Below, piece after piece: positions 43,020-52,401 of a DNA stretch of 64,000 nucleotides. The notes beneath the pieces were generated by a model. The model was not told the DNA's origin. It made no database searches and saw only the letters and a program-made list of their open reading frames with translations. Each line of letters opens with the position of its first letter. Position 1 is the stretch's first letter. Both the position numbers and the translations under genes were made by a program. The DNA comes from Halosegnis longus. GTDB taxonomy: Archaea > Halobacteriota > Halobacteria > Halobacteriales > Haloarculaceae. The stretch is taken from NCBI RefSeq assembly GCF_009663395.1, contig NZ_QKNW01000002.1, positions 62,001 to 126,000 on the forward strand, written 5' to 3'.

Positions 43020-44774
43020 TCAGTTGGGGCCTTGCCAGCGGGCAACCTCACCGGTGGCACCGTCGACAGTCGCGTACACGACAACCTCATCGCCTTCTGG
43101 CTCTACGGCCGTCTCGAGCATTGTCCCAGCACCGACCGGCTTGTCATTGGTCAGCGAACCGACGCGGTCGGTGAACAGGCCCGGTGCCTCCTGTGGTTGC
43201 GCGACAAGCGTCTCGGCGTCCGTGTCTGCAACGACTTCGACCGTGAGTGACCCGAAATCGCTACCATCAGGGGATTCGTAGCTGAACGACAGCGCGTCTG
43301 CCGGAACCGCCCGGTTGGCCGCTGTCTCGGATAATTCGTCCGTGGGGACGGACAGAGTCATGAGCTCACCGGCCGCACCCTCGGCATTGACCGCAAAGAC
43401 AGTCACCGAGTCCCCGTCCGGATCGACTTGGACCGCAACACTGTCACCAGCGCTGATAGACCGCTCCTGTGGCTGCATCTCGGTGTATCCGCCCGAATTA
43501 GCCTCTATCCGAATTCCTGCCGCGTCGGTATCTTCGGTAACCCGTACCCAGAGTTCGCCGAACTGCTGACCACGTGGCGGCTCGTACTGGAACGTCAGCG
43601 CTTCTGGCGATACCAACTCCGCAGCCGCTGCCTGCGAGAGTTCTTGCCCCGCCGGGTCCGCAGCCAGTTGTTCGATATCGTAAGTCCCGCTAGCGGTGAT
43701 GCGGTCGTCGTTCACCTCAACTGATCGCGAGCCATTGACGGCTGCTGTCCCGAACGAAGCTTCGATCGTCTCTTGTCTGTCCTCACCGAGGTCGGCCGCG
43801 GCAAAGGCGAACTGCGACTCGAACGTCTCCCCGCTCGCGTCGAAATCCACTGTTGAAACCATATCTTCACCGGAGCGTGGCCTGAACTGCGGGTCAGAGT
43901 TGGGCTGGAAGTCTCCGAACAGCTGCTTAGCTGTTGCTGACCCGAATTGACCGACCACGAGATCACCGGTCCCGGCCTGTTCGAGCAAGTCTATAGCGGT
44001 TTCATCAGCCTCGAAGATACGGGACCGATTCCCGTCGCCGGCAGCGATCGTCCGGTCGAGTCGGCTGGCGTCCGGCCCGACGATGACTGTCTCGTCTGCG
44101 ACTGCTACCGCAGGTGGATCGCTCACTGAATCGGGAATTTCAGCGGGTTCGTACCGGTCGTACCCACGGTCCGTGCTGGTTCGTTCGTAGGCAATACCGA
44201 ACGTTTCGTCTGTGGGCTCGACCAGTCGTTCATTTAGTTGGTCGGTTGCGAACGATCCCTCGGCGATTATACTCTCGTTAGTGATGGTTAGCTCCCGTAC
44301 TGTTGAGTCGGACGTGGCCGTAGGGCTCACAGCATCTGTAAGCCCAGCAAATGAAAGCGACAATTGGCCGACTCCGACAGCTGCGCCGCCTATTATGAGC
44401 GGATACAGAGCCAGCGGATCATCGACGGATAGTTCGGATGAGTCACCGGAGCCAGCGACGGTGTCCTCGGGAAAACTGTTCAGATTAGCGTAGGCAAAAA
44501 ACAGCCCACTCTGGTCTGTCGTCAACCACTGGCCGTAGGGCAGGTCGCTCGCTGGATCGAACGTGTCTGTTGAGGAGTCGTCGGCCGGAGTGTCGTCGGT
44601 CGGAGTCTCTTCGGTCGAAGAGTCGTCAGCCGGGGTATCGTTTTCTGCTTGAACATCGTCGCCGCTGCAACCGGCAAGTGCCGCTGTCAGGGTGCCTACC
44701 CCAAGCAGGAATCGGCGTCGATTCTGACTCGTCTGTGTCGCACTGTCATCGTCGTCGGTAAAGCGTGGGAACAT
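43020..44774 (-). CDS. Large Tat-exported lipoprotein with tandem C-terminal beta domains
   Basis: This 584-aa protein starts MFPRFTDDDDSATQTSQNRR; the signal is RRRFLLGVGTLTAALAGCSG with lipobox LAGC. A Thr/Asp-rich linker precedes a large alpha/beta body (residues about 80-400, with PVVVADETVIVGPD-like strands). Near the C-terminus two units of about 90 residues repeat each other: SPEALTFQYEPPRGQQFGEL and PADALSFSYESPDGSDFGSL, each followed by a VRVTEDTDA/VEVVADTDA strand. It is anchored at the outer membrane face. I do not recognise the family. A short AT-rich gap separates it from the glycosyltransferase gene. Confidence 0.75.
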   Translation of the reverse strand: MFPRFTDDDDSATQTSQNRRRFLLGVGTLTAALAGCSGDDVQAENDTPADDSSTEETPTDDTPADDSSTDTFDPASDLPYGQWLTTDQSGLFFAYANLNSFPEDTVAGSGDSSELSVDDPLALYPLIIGGAAVGVGQLSLSFAGLTDAVSPTATSDSTVRELTITNESIIAEGSFATDQLNERLVEPTDETFGIAYERTSTDRGYDRYEPAEIPDSVSDPPAVAVADETVIVGPDASRLDRTIAAGDGNRSRIFEADETAIDLLEQAGTGDLVVGQFGSATAKQLFGDFQPNSDPQFRPRSGEDMVSTVDFDASGETFESQFAFAAADLGEDRQETIEASFGTAAVNGSRSVEVNDDRITASGTYDIEQLAADPAGQELSQAAAAELVSPEALTFQYEPPRGQQFGELWVRVTEDTDAAGIRIEANSGGYTEMQPQERSISAGDSVAVQVDPDGDSVTVFAVNAEGAAGELMTLSVPTDELSETAANRAVPADALSFSYESPDGSDFGSLTVEVVADTDAETLVAQPQEAPGLFTDRVGSLTNDKPVGAGTMLETAVEPEGDEVVVYATVDGATGEVARWQGPN

Positions 44775-44861
44775 ACTGGTGAACGCCTCTATAATGTATA
44801 CGAGTGCTACTCTCTCATTAGCCACCGAGCAGCGTTTCTGTTTGAGAGACAGTACGTATCT

Positions 44862-46262
44862 CTATTTTTTACTGACGCTATACCATTCTCCGTCCCAAGT
44901 CAGGAGATACTCAACAACTGCCTTGATTCCGGCCAAGCTATATACAGGAAGGATAACAGGCAATAGAAGATAGCCGACACCGAGTGAATCCAAACGACCA
45001 GCAACGACATCATGAAGACGAATTGCTGCCGCGGTCATAGCTAACGTACCAATCGGGAGCCACAGCCAGCCCGGTATCTCCTGAATGAACAATGCTGCTG
45101 CTTTGGGCACCAATGATAACATGAAGAGATTTCCCAACACGGATGCGGCACAGATTGCTGGGGCAACTATGCTTCGGTAGCCAGTCGGCGACCGGCATTC
45201 CCCGAGAAGTCGGTGGAGTACCTGCGCGTAGCCAGTCATCCAGCGTTTGCGCTGTCCCCACCAGTCGGTTAGACTGTGTGCGGCCTCGATAACGGAGGCG
45301 TGGGCGAACTGTTCAGTCACGTCAAGCCCGGCGTTGTAACACGCGAACGCGAAGTCGTAGTCTTCGGTCAGCATCTCGCGGTCGTATCCGTCGACCGTTG
45401 TGAACGCGTCACGACGCATCACGACTGTCCGGCTCGCAGCCATCGTAAAATCAGTCAGAAGTGTCGTGAGCCGTCTACTCAGGTCTCCTAGAACAACCGA
45501 TTCGTAGTAAGCAACGGTCTCGATGAGTCCGTCAGGGTCGGGAATTGTCCGGCCCTGCACAATGTCAGACCCGCCGTTGAGACGGGCCACTGCGCTGGCG
45601 ATAAACGCCTCGTGTACTTGCTCGTCAGCATCGAACACTGCGATGTAGTTACTATCAGTTGCAGCGACAGCGTGGTTAATGGCACCTGCCTTGCTGCCGG
45701 GAGTCTCTGTGTTGATGAGCATGCGGGCACGCTCATGGTCATCCGCGAGACTGCGGGCTTGAGCGATTGAGTCGTCATCATTTGGTTCCGTGACAATCAC
45801 GACCTGAAGATCACAATACCGGCTAGCGAGGAGCGACTTGACACTCCGATCTAGAACTGCACCGTCGTCATAGACAGGGATGATGGCCGTAACTGTCGGG
45901 CCGCGTGTGGGAAGCGAAGGAATTCTGCTATTCCGCAGTTTCGCCAGCAGTGCCGTGCCTGAGAGCCCGAAGATCGTCGTGAGTGTTACGCAAGCGACAG
46001 CTGCCTGGGGGAGTGCGATACTCGCTCCACCCAACGCGGTCGGCAGTGCAAGGATAATTTCGATTGTCCCTTGCAGATACCCTGTGATCATGATAACACC
46101 GACCGCAAGCCCGAACACAACTCTGTCAATACTGGCGTGTCCGATGGTGAGAAGCTCGTGCAACGACCCGGTCGACGCTACCGTAGCGGCTCGAATGGAT
46201 GCAAGTCGGGTAGCAATAACCTGCTGAAGGGATCTAGCTATGTCGGATGGACTGGACGACAT
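44862..46262 (-). CDS. Membrane-bound family 2 glycosyltransferase
   Basis: This 466-aa protein has two N-terminal membrane helices (residues about 45-105), a GT2 catalytic domain and three to four C-terminal helices. The catalytic domain shows TAIIPVYDDGAVLDRSVKSL, the metal-binding DxD (AVFDADEQVH), TEDYDFAFACYNAG and the QxxRW motif (QRKRWMTGYAQVLH). This is the processive, cellulose-synthase/hyaluronan-synthase-like type that makes beta-linked polysaccharide at the membrane, so an exopolysaccharide role is likely. No other polysaccharide gene is adjacent. The product sugar cannot be read from sequence. Confidence 0.85.
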   Translation of the reverse strand: MSSSPSDIARSLQQVIATRLASIRAATVASTGSLHELLTIGHASIDRVVFGLAVGVIMITGYLQGTIEIILALPTALGGASIALPQAAVACVTLTTIFGLSGTALLAKLRNSRIPSLPTRGPTVTAIIPVYDDGAVLDRSVKSLLASRYCDLQVVIVTEPNDDDSIAQARSLADDHERARMLINTETPGSKAGAINHAVAATDSNYIAVFDADEQVHEAFIASAVARLNGGSDIVQGRTIPDPDGLIETVAYYESVVLGDLSRRLTTLLTDFTMAASRTVVMRRDAFTTVDGYDREMLTEDYDFAFACYNAGLDVTEQFAHASVIEAAHSLTDWWGQRKRWMTGYAQVLHRLLGECRSPTGYRSIVAPAICAASVLGNLFMLSLVPKAAALFIQEIPGWLWLPIGTLAMTAAAIRLHDVVAGRLDSLGVGYLLLPVILPVYSLAGIKAVVEYLLTWDGEWYSVSKK

Positions 46263-46591
46263 ATATCTCAGTATTGGTTAGCCTCGGCACGTGGGGTGAG
46301 GCGAAGTATGTCGATTCGGTACCGGTTCCAAGGGGAAGCCGGTGCAAATCGCCCGGACTCATCTTCATCGGGAACAACAGCGTGTGTTCCAGAGACGTGT
46401 ATCCAAGTTGGCTCGTCCATTGTGCCCAGACGTACCGTGCATGTCCCCATCGGTGTCATCGCTTACAGTCCAGATACCAGCGAAGATCAGTATCCAACAG
46501 TTCAGACGACAAGAGACAGCTGTGGATGCTCCAGCCTAGAACAGCGTCATGGGACCACTGGAGTTACAATACTACACGCACAGACTCGAAC
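46263..46591. other. Divergent gap between glycosyltransferase and HalX regulator
   Basis: A leftward 63-codon frame (46268-46459) contains PTWIHVSGTHAVVPDEDESG and could be a gene fragment, but it has no start context or recognised family. The frame that runs into the HalX gene from 46247 is not coding before about 46592. Confidence 0.35.
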
Positions 46592-47176
46592 GTGGCCGCT
46601 TCAGGAATCGACGACGCAGAGGTTCGAGCTCTTGTCGTCGACGACGAGAAGGAAGTCGCGGATGCTTACGCCCTGCGGCTGAAAGGTGTCTGCGAGACCT
46701 CGACAGTGTACAGTGGAGCAGCGGCACTTGATCACGTTGAGACGGAGTCTGTCGACGTGATTCTGCTCGACCGACACATGCCAGCAATGTCAGGTGATGA
46801 GGTGCTCAAGCAACTAGATGAGCGTGGATTTGATGGGAGAGTAATCATGGTAACAGCGGTTGATCCGGAGTTCGAGGTCCTTGATATGCCGTTTGATGAT
46901 TATCTGTGTAAACCGGTAGACCGAACCGATTTGCACGCAGTTATCGACCAACAACGGCAGGTCCTCGCATACGAGATGTTAGGGAAGTATTTCACCGCAG
47001 AGTCGAAGCGGGCTGTGCTTGAGGCTGAGCTGGCGCCCGACAAGCGAGCCAAGCGGCCGGAATTCGAGGCTATCGAGCAGCGGACGTCCAAGCTCGAACG
47101 GCGGGCTAGACGCCTGCTTGGTGACGAGACAGCCGTACTCGAAGCGTTCAGCGACATCGATCGTGAGGACAGGTAA
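46592..47176 (+). CDS. HalX-type response regulator
   Basis: This 194-aa protein starts with GTG (VAASGIDDAEVRALVVDDEK); no ATG is suitably placed. The receiver covers residues about 10-120: acidic pair VVDDEKE, phosphoacceptor Asp in VILLDRHMP, Thr in MVTAV, Lys in DYLCKPVDR. The HalX domain follows (VLAYEMLGKYFTAESKRAVL, EAELAPDKRAKRPEFEAIEQ, KLERRARRLLGDE), a haloarchaeal helical output domain of unknown function. There is no adjacent kinase; orphan histidine kinases in the window are possible partners. IS-type terminal sequence lies just downstream. Confidence 0.9.
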   Translation: MAASGIDDAEVRALVVDDEKEVADAYALRLKGVCETSTVYSGAAALDHVETESVDVILLDRHMPAMSGDEVLKQLDERGFDGRVIMVTAVDPEFEVLDMPFDDYLCKPVDRTDLHAVIDQQRQVLAYEMLGKYFTAESKRAVLEAELAPDKRAKRPEFEAIEQRTSKLERRARRLLGDETAVLEAFSDIDREDR

Positions 47177-47194
47177 GCGCCACCTCTTGATATC

Positions 47195-47265
47195 TTTCTC
47201 CTGCGTGAACCGCCTCGGGGTCAAGCCCCATGGCATTCGCCTCAACACCGTGTAAACGCCGAGAA
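47195..47265. mobile_element. Solo IS1341-type end
   Basis: Accgcctcggggtcaagccc is the exact inverted form of the end at about 20687-20706. It is followed by catggcattcgcctcaacac. It lies between the HalX and Bat-like genes, with no transposase frame. Confidence 0.5.
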
Positions 47266-47334
47266 ATCCCGGTCGATGGGAGCTTCAGATTTGCAATCAA
47301 AAAACGGAGCCAAGTCCCAGAAACACAACTCCGT

Positions 47335-48945
47335 TCAGTTGTCCGGGTTCCCGTTACCCTGATTCATGCTATTGACACCGACAGTCGGATCGGCTCTTGA
47401 GTCCACGTCAAAATACACGTCAAGCAGCTTCCGCTGGCCCGCACGAAGGTGATGGAGGAGAGTTGAGCCGGTGATACCGAGTGCGGCCCCAACCTCCTCG
47501 GCGGTGCTGTCGCGTGGAGATTGGAAGTAGCCGGCCAGATAGGCAGTCCGGAGTACATCCGTTTGTCGGTCGGTCAATCGATCGCTGAGTTCGGTGCGGA
47601 GTTGTTGACCGGTGACCGGTGCTCGCTCTTGTCTAATGGTCGAGACGGTGTCAATATCGAACCGTCGACCCAGCGTTTCGGCGAGCCGTCGCACATCATA
47701 TTCTGGTCCTTGTGGAAGCTCGGCCGTGACTCGTCCTTGATCCGGTGTAAAACGAGCATCAGCGATGCTCGCGCCGAAGGAGACGACAGTATGAAGCGGT
47801 GTTTCTGCTGCAAGCTCAACCTCAAGACGGCCAGCGGTCCCGTCATCAGTTAATGTACGAACAGCACCAACGGCGGACTCAGAGCGAAGTGTCGATGCGG
47901 TCTTATTCGGAGATTCGCCGTCAACATGGAGATAGCAGGTGAGATGATTATCGTGTGGCGGAACGGTCCCATCAACAGTTAGAACTGCGCCGGTGGTCGT
48001 AGCGGCCGACACGAGCGGAGCGTCGGGTTCAGTCACCTCGAACGTGTACGCCGTTACCTCATTTGCCGAGAGAAGGTCGCGATTCCGGATAGCGTCGACC
48101 GCAAAGCCGCCGACCGCGCCAAGCGTCTCGAAGCTCTCCCGTGCCCGTTCCGAGAACGCGTCACGCTGGGTCGCGTAAACCCCGACCACACCGTACACTG
48201 TCTCACCGTGGACCAGCGGAACGGCGATTAGCGACTGGATTCCATCAGCGAACGCGGCACGACGGACCTCCGGCGGAACGCGCTCATCGTTCGCGACCGA
48301 TTCAATGACTTCTGTCTGGCCGGTGTCCATCGCCTGGCGTTCTGGACTCGACTCAAGATTATCGCGAACACTGGCGAAGGTCTCGCCAGCCTCCCCTCCA
48401 GTTGCACGTATCTCCATTGTATCAGTCGCCGGGTCACGCTCCCCGAACCACGCAAATGCGTATCGGTTAACATCCCCGAGACGGGTACAGATCCTTTCCG
48501 CAAGCTCCTCCCGGGTCGAGGCGTCGATAAGTTGCGAGAGCACAGTCGAGAGTAGCTCTGAGATGGCTGCAACACGATCAAGACGACCAGTCAGGCGTTC
48601 GACTTGCCGCTCGCCGGCCACCCTGTCAGAGATATCTTTGACATAGACAGCCGCCCCAACCGGAACTGGTTCGACAGTTACCGAGAGCCACCGGTCGAGA
48701 TCCGGATAATATTCGTCAAACTCGATAGACTGCGTCGGGTCCCCGTCTGCGAACACTTCTGTGATGGGTCGGTCAACAGCGTCAGGAAACACGGCTTCAA
48801 CAGGCTCTCCATCGGGCGAGTCGATATCGAGTGTGTCCCTCGCAGCGGCGTTGCACTCCCGAACGATGCCATCAGCCACGGTGAGGACGCCAAATGGACA
48901 AGCATTGAGAACGGTAGCAGTCGACGAGTTATCACCGCCAATCAT
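47335..48945 (-). CDS. Bat-like regulator (PAS-GAF-BAT-HTH_10)
   Basis: This 536-aa protein has a PAS domain at about 5-110 (PFGVLTVADGIVRECNAAAR, ISDRVAGERQVERL), a GAF domain at about 125-290 (ISELLSTVLSQLIDASTREE, GIQSLIAVPLVHGETVYGVV), and a BAT ligand-type beta domain (LLSANEVTAYTFEV... HDNHLTCYLHVDGE). It ends with HTH_10 (LTDRQTDVLRTAYLAGYFQS, STAEEVGAALGITGSTLLHH). This is the architecture of the bacterio-opsin activator family of transcription regulators. Its start overlaps the stop of the kinase gene as ATGA, so sensor and regulator are translated together. Targets are unknown. Confidence 0.9.
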   Translation of the reverse strand: MIGGDNSSTATVLNACPFGVLTVADGIVRECNAAARDTLDIDSPDGEPVEAVFPDAVDRPITEVFADGDPTQSIEFDEYYPDLDRWLSVTVEPVPVGAAVYVKDISDRVAGERQVERLTGRLDRVAAISELLSTVLSQLIDASTREELAERICTRLGDVNRYAFAWFGERDPATDTMEIRATGGEAGETFASVRDNLESSPERQAMDTGQTEVIESVANDERVPPEVRRAAFADGIQSLIAVPLVHGETVYGVVGVYATQRDAFSERARESFETLGAVGGFAVDAIRNRDLLSANEVTAYTFEVTEPDAPLVSAATTTGAVLTVDGTVPPHDNHLTCYLHVDGESPNKTASTLRSESAVGAVRTLTDDGTAGRLEVELAAETPLHTVVSFGASIADARFTPDQGRVTAELPQGPEYDVRRLAETLGRRFDIDTVSTIRQERAPVTGQQLRTELSDRLTDRQTDVLRTAYLAGYFQSPRDSTAEEVGAALGITGSTLLHHLRAGQRKLLDVYFDVDSRADPTVGVNSMNQGNGNPDN

Positions 48946-49973
48946 GGTTGTTCCTCCTCAGAGTCCTGAAAGTAAACTTCCACGCGTGCGCCACCTGCCT
49001 TGCTCTCAGTGATTGAGACCGCCCAGCCATGGGCTGTTGCAATGCGTTCGACAATCGCCAACCCGAGGCCCGTCCCATTGTCGGTCCGACTGTACCCGGC
49101 TTCGAAGACAGCCGCACGCTCGGTCACTGGGATTCCGGGACCGTCGTCGGCAAGGTAGAACCCGCGGGTCTGTTCTAACCGCCCCGCCCTAACCGTGGGT
49201 TCGGCGGCAGGCTCCCCAGTCGTGCCATGTTCTATGCTGTTTCTGAGGAGGTTCTCGAATAGCCGTTCGAGGCGACGCTGGTCGGCGTCGGCCACTGGAA
49301 GGTCGTCCACGATGGTAAGCGAGGCGTCAGCCGTCGCAACCGATTCCCAAGCATCTGAGAGGACGGCAGTCAGATCCACGTCCTTGTCCCGGTCAAGGGC
49401 ACGCTCACCCCGCGCCAGCGTCAGTACGTCGTTGATGATCTGTTCCATTCGGTCGTGTGATGCCAGCACCGTCTCGAGGTGGTCGTCCTCGGGATGTGCA
49501 TCTACGCTCGCACGGAGGTGAGCCTTCGCCACGTCAAGCGGGTTTCGGAGATCATGACTGACCACCTGTGCGAGCGCCTCGGGTGTCACCGGTGTGGCAT
49601 CAGCTCCTGCGACTGGTATTTTAATAAACACCAAATGACCGGCAGACTCTCTCTGCGCCCCGGTCTGCTGCAGTAGTCTTGGCCTCGATTCTCCATCGAA
49701 CGTCACGGTGTCTGGAAGCGGAGCTTCACCAGTGAGTGCGGCGACAATCTCTGAGCCGGCGGCGTCGGCTAGCCACCGGTCAAGGAGAAGGGCCAACGGT
49801 TGGCCACTGGGTCCGGTCACGGACCGGTCTGGTCTGGCGTCGCGGAACGACTCGTTGACAGTTGTGACGACGGTCTCTCCACTCTCCTCGGTCACGTATC
49901 CGAGAGCGGGGTCGGTATGGTCGGCAGGGACAATGGCAACCTCGCTGGTGTTCTCTGAGGAGTCTTTTGTCAT
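48942..49973 (-). CDS. PAS-like sensor histidine kinase coupled to a Bat-like regulator
   Basis: This 343-aa soluble kinase has an N-terminal PAS-like region of about 120 residues (DPALGYVTEESGETVVTTVN, SGQPLALLLDRWLADAAGSE), an H box (LAQVVSHDLRNPLDVAKAHL), an N box (LFENLLRNSIEHGTTGEP), G1 (ADDGPGIPVTE), an F box (VFEAGYSR) and G2 (NGTGLGLAIVERIA). It has the classical SHDLRNP box, unlike the RHNxRN kinases elsewhere in the window. The last four bases overlap the Bat-like gene. A Bat-like regulator has no receiver, so signalling between them is unclear. Confidence 0.9.
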   Translation of the reverse strand: MTKDSSENTSEVAIVPADHTDPALGYVTEESGETVVTTVNESFRDARPDRSVTGPSGQPLALLLDRWLADAAGSEIVAALTGEAPLPDTVTFDGESRPRLLQQTGAQRESAGHLVFIKIPVAGADATPVTPEALAQVVSHDLRNPLDVAKAHLRASVDAHPEDDHLETVLASHDRMEQIINDVLTLARGERALDRDKDVDLTAVLSDAWESVATADASLTIVDDLPVADADQRRLERLFENLLRNSIEHGTTGEPAAEPTVRAGRLEQTRGFYLADDGPGIPVTERAAVFEAGYSRTDNGTGLGLAIVERIATAHGWAVSITESKAGGARVEVYFQDSEEEQP

Positions 49974-50515
49974 CGTGTACTCTCCCGTCTAGTCGTTAGC
50001 ATTGTGTCGGCGCTTCTGAAGGAAAGCGCGACAAATGGCAGCGGTGTGGAGGTCATGGTTGACCCACAATTGACTACGCCACCTCTTAGAATATTGGTCC
50101 AATGATACAGGGTTCCATCGGGCGACTCTAGTCTGCATACTGAGACATGGGTGAGGATCGAGACTCTGTGTGGGTAGACATATTATCGAAGTGGGTTCCG
50201 CCCATCGGTTTGCTTGCGGTGGCTCCCCCACCGCGTGCCCGCCTCTGTCACACCCCATCAATCCCTCCTTTTCGGCCCTCCAAGCCACTGTGGCGGGCAC
50301 ACTGATCCCCTGCATCGATACCGCAACACCCTAGGAATACACTCTCTCCGAACTGATGTCCGTATGTCGATGTTTCCGCACTTGCAGCCGGGTGTTATGT
50401 GCAGGTGATGTCGCGGGCTTCCCACTGATGCAACAGTGTCGGTGGTCTGCCATGCGCTGATCAGAGCGAGACAGGCTGCTTGGAGATGTCGCAGGCCACC
50501 GTTTGACTGACTCCT
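49974..50515. other. Gap upstream of the kinase gene
   Basis: No convincing gene was found. A leftward 108-codon frame (49989-50315) contains KRWRSQLWVNHDLHTAAICR, which is protein-like but unrecognised and may be a gene remnant. The promoter of the kinase/Bat operon should be near 49980-50010. Confidence 0.35.
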
Positions 50516-50668
50516 TCAGCGACTCCCGGGAAGATCCACAATGACGGCGGTGCCACCGAGCGCGCTCGACTCAAAGGTGAGGTCGCCGCCAAGCGTTTTT
50601 ATTGCCCAGTTTGCATCGTAAAGTCCGAGGCTGCTCGCATGTGCCAGTTCATGTTCGGTGCCAGAAGT
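50516..50668 (-). pseudogene. C-terminal fragment of a histidine kinase
   Basis: The frame reads GTEHELAHASSLGLYDANWA then IKTLGGDLTFESSALGGTAV and ends VDLPGSR before a stop at 50516. It is the G2-box end of a haloarchaeal kinase ATPase domain (LGLYDANWAIKTLGG corresponds to the GLGLWLVNWxVxxLGG of intact kinases in this window). Everything upstream is replaced by an IS200/IS605-type end starting at 50671, so the element cut the kinase gene. Confidence 0.7.
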
Positions 50669-50670
50669 GT

Positions 50671-51033
50671 TGACATCTTCCTCCGCCTGAAAGCGGAGAA
50701 TCCTCGAGCGTTGGGATATTAAGATTTGCAGTTTCCCTGTTCTCTCGGTGTGAACCGTCCGCTCTCACGGTTGAACAGGAGGACTCCGGGCTGTGCCAAC
50801 CAGCCGTTACTCATATCTCTGGTTGGGGAACTCTGAGTCATCTTTCTGCGAATGTTCACCGCACCGTTCACCCCAAACGGCGTCGCTAAATCGGCATACA
50901 CGTTGGCCACTGCCCCCCGACGACGAATTGCGGTGATTCCGATAAGGAAACTACAGAGTCCCGCAGCAGCGGGAACCGCAATGTGGAGGCCGACCTCAAC
51001 CCCAGTTCCAAGCACTGAGGGACTCGTTGGCAC
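50671..51033 (-). pseudogene. IS1341-type element remnant with tnpB C-terminal tail
   Basis: The end has the hairpin CTCCGC-CTGAAA-GCGGAG (50681-50698). Reading leftward, the tail VYADLATPFGVNGAVNIRRK then SNGWLAQPGVLLFNRESGRF and TPREQGNCKS (stop at 50719) is the TnpB zinc-ribbon C-terminus with its usual A(D)xNxAVNI motif. Upstream of about 50880 the frame continues with an unrelated hydrophobic stretch (VPAAAGLCSFLIGITAIRRR), evidence of a fusion through deletion. Confidence 0.6.
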
Positions 51034-51039
51034 GAGCGA

Positions 51040-51405
51040 TTAAATTGATTTAGCTGATGCAGCGAGGTCGACACATAGTTCACCATCGTCCAAAGAGACG
51101 TGGAGTTCCTCAATCCGCGCCACAAACCGACGACGGTGGTGGCCGTCAGGATGGTAACTCATCGACGACTCAACTAGGCCGGCAGTCTCAAGCCGATTGA
51201 GTCGGCTATACACTGTTGACCTTGCTACCCCCATCCGGTCGGCAAGTACCTTCGCAGGAAGCGGATCTTCGGCGACGTGACGCAGTACCTGCCGGGCGAG
51301 GTCATCACCAAGAATCGCCAGCAGTTCCTCGGGTGATAGCTCGTCGGCTTGATTGCCATCAGTCGTCTGCCGGTCCATCTGACGGGGTGCGACTCGTTCG
51401 GCCAT
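51040..51405 (-). CDS. Winged-helix transcriptional regulator, paralogue of 33488-33832
   Basis: This 121-aa protein has LLAILGDDLARQVLRHVAED, LADRMGVARSTVYSRLNRLE, TAGLVESSMSYHPDGHHRRR and RIEELHVSLDDGELCVDLAA. The start is 51405 or, nine codons on, MDRQTTDG. Its position 200 bp from the ABC operon, on the same strand and downstream of it, could make it part of that transporter's control. Confidence 0.8.
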   Translation of the reverse strand: MAERVAPRQMDRQTTDGNQADELSPEELLAILGDDLARQVLRHVAEDPLPAKVLADRMGVARSTVYSRLNRLETAGLVESSMSYHPDGHHRRRFVARIEELHVSLDDGELCVDLAASAKSI

Positions 51406-51600
51406 CGTTCCTGCTGATGACCATGCACCATAGTGGATTGTATAGCGTGGCTATCAGTTCCGACAAATCGGTATAATCGTAGTCTAGGCATGCAGACTGG
51501 GCGTCACTCATAATACGTGGCACAAGCAGGGGCATCATTCCGGCCGCCGGTCGATGGGGAGTCTCCGACATTGGTTGTCTCCAGCCAATCCGACGATTGC

Positions 51601-52401
51601 TTAGACGATATCCGAATTGCGGAAGCGAAGATACCCAAGTGCAGGAGCGATAATCAACCAGCCAATCAAGAGGATTACCGGAAGCCAAACGGAACCGAAG
51701 GGATCAGTGGTGAGGAGACGTCCGCTGGCAAGCGCGTCGAACGCGGAAACGGCTGCGCGGTTCGGAGAGAGCAACCCGACAAATGTTAGCCAGCCTGGCT
51801 GGGCACCACTCTCAATAAAACCGAGCTCAACTGCCCCGAGCCGAATCCCCGTGATGATGAGATTCCACAGAGCTATAAAGATCATGTACGCACCGACCGC
51901 GAGAGCGGTCGCGCGCCCATCGCTTCGACTCGCGGCCGAGATGCCAACTCCAAGTCCGACAAACGCACAGCCCATCAGCCCGAGTGCACCAATAAATGGT
52001 GCCACCAACGCGGCTCCACTCCCCAGCGTCACCACCGCGACCAGCGCCGTCGCAAGCCCCCCTAACAGAGTTGCGGCAAGCATCAACGCCGTTCGCCCAG
52101 CCAGTTTTCCAAGGAGTATGTCGCGCCGCCCCGGTGGAAGACTCAACAGAACTCGCAGTGACCCAGATTCGCGCTCAGTTGTAATTGCTCCTTTCGCTAA
52201 GAGGAGTGCGACAATGGGGAGGGTTGTGACACTGAGCTGCATCGCCAGCCGGAACACTTGGCTAGCCGCTTCATCGGTACTAACGGTCACGAGCGCAGTG
52301 ACACCAGCTGTTGAGAGAACGACCAATATCGTAACTGCCCACAGCACTTTCGACCGGCCGGCGTCGGCTATATCTTTCCGGGCGATACCAGCGACACTCA
52401 T
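51601..52401 (-). CDS. ABC-2 exporter permease (operon 3)
   Basis: This 266-aa permease of the NosY/ABC-2 type has six hydrophobic segments: VLWAVTILVVLSTAGVTALV, LSVTTLPIVALLLAKGAITT, the EXSGSLRVLLSLPPGRRDIL loop that is diagnostic of the family, TALMLAATLLGGLATALVAV, LGLMGCAFVGLGVGISAASR, ALAVGAYMIFIALWNLIITG and a final VWLPVILLIGWLIIAPALGY. It overlaps the ATPase stop by four bases. The substrate is unknown. Confidence 0.9.
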   Translation of the reverse strand: MSVAGIARKDIADAGRSKVLWAVTILVVLSTAGVTALVTVSTDEAASQVFRLAMQLSVTTLPIVALLLAKGAITTERESGSLRVLLSLPPGRRDILLGKLAGRTALMLAATLLGGLATALVAVVTLGSGAALVAPFIGALGLMGCAFVGLGVGISAASRSDGRATALAVGAYMIFIALWNLIITGIRLGAVELGFIESGAQPGWLTFVGLLSPNRAAVSAFDALASGRLLTTDPFGSVWLPVILLIGWLIIAPALGYLRFRNSDIV

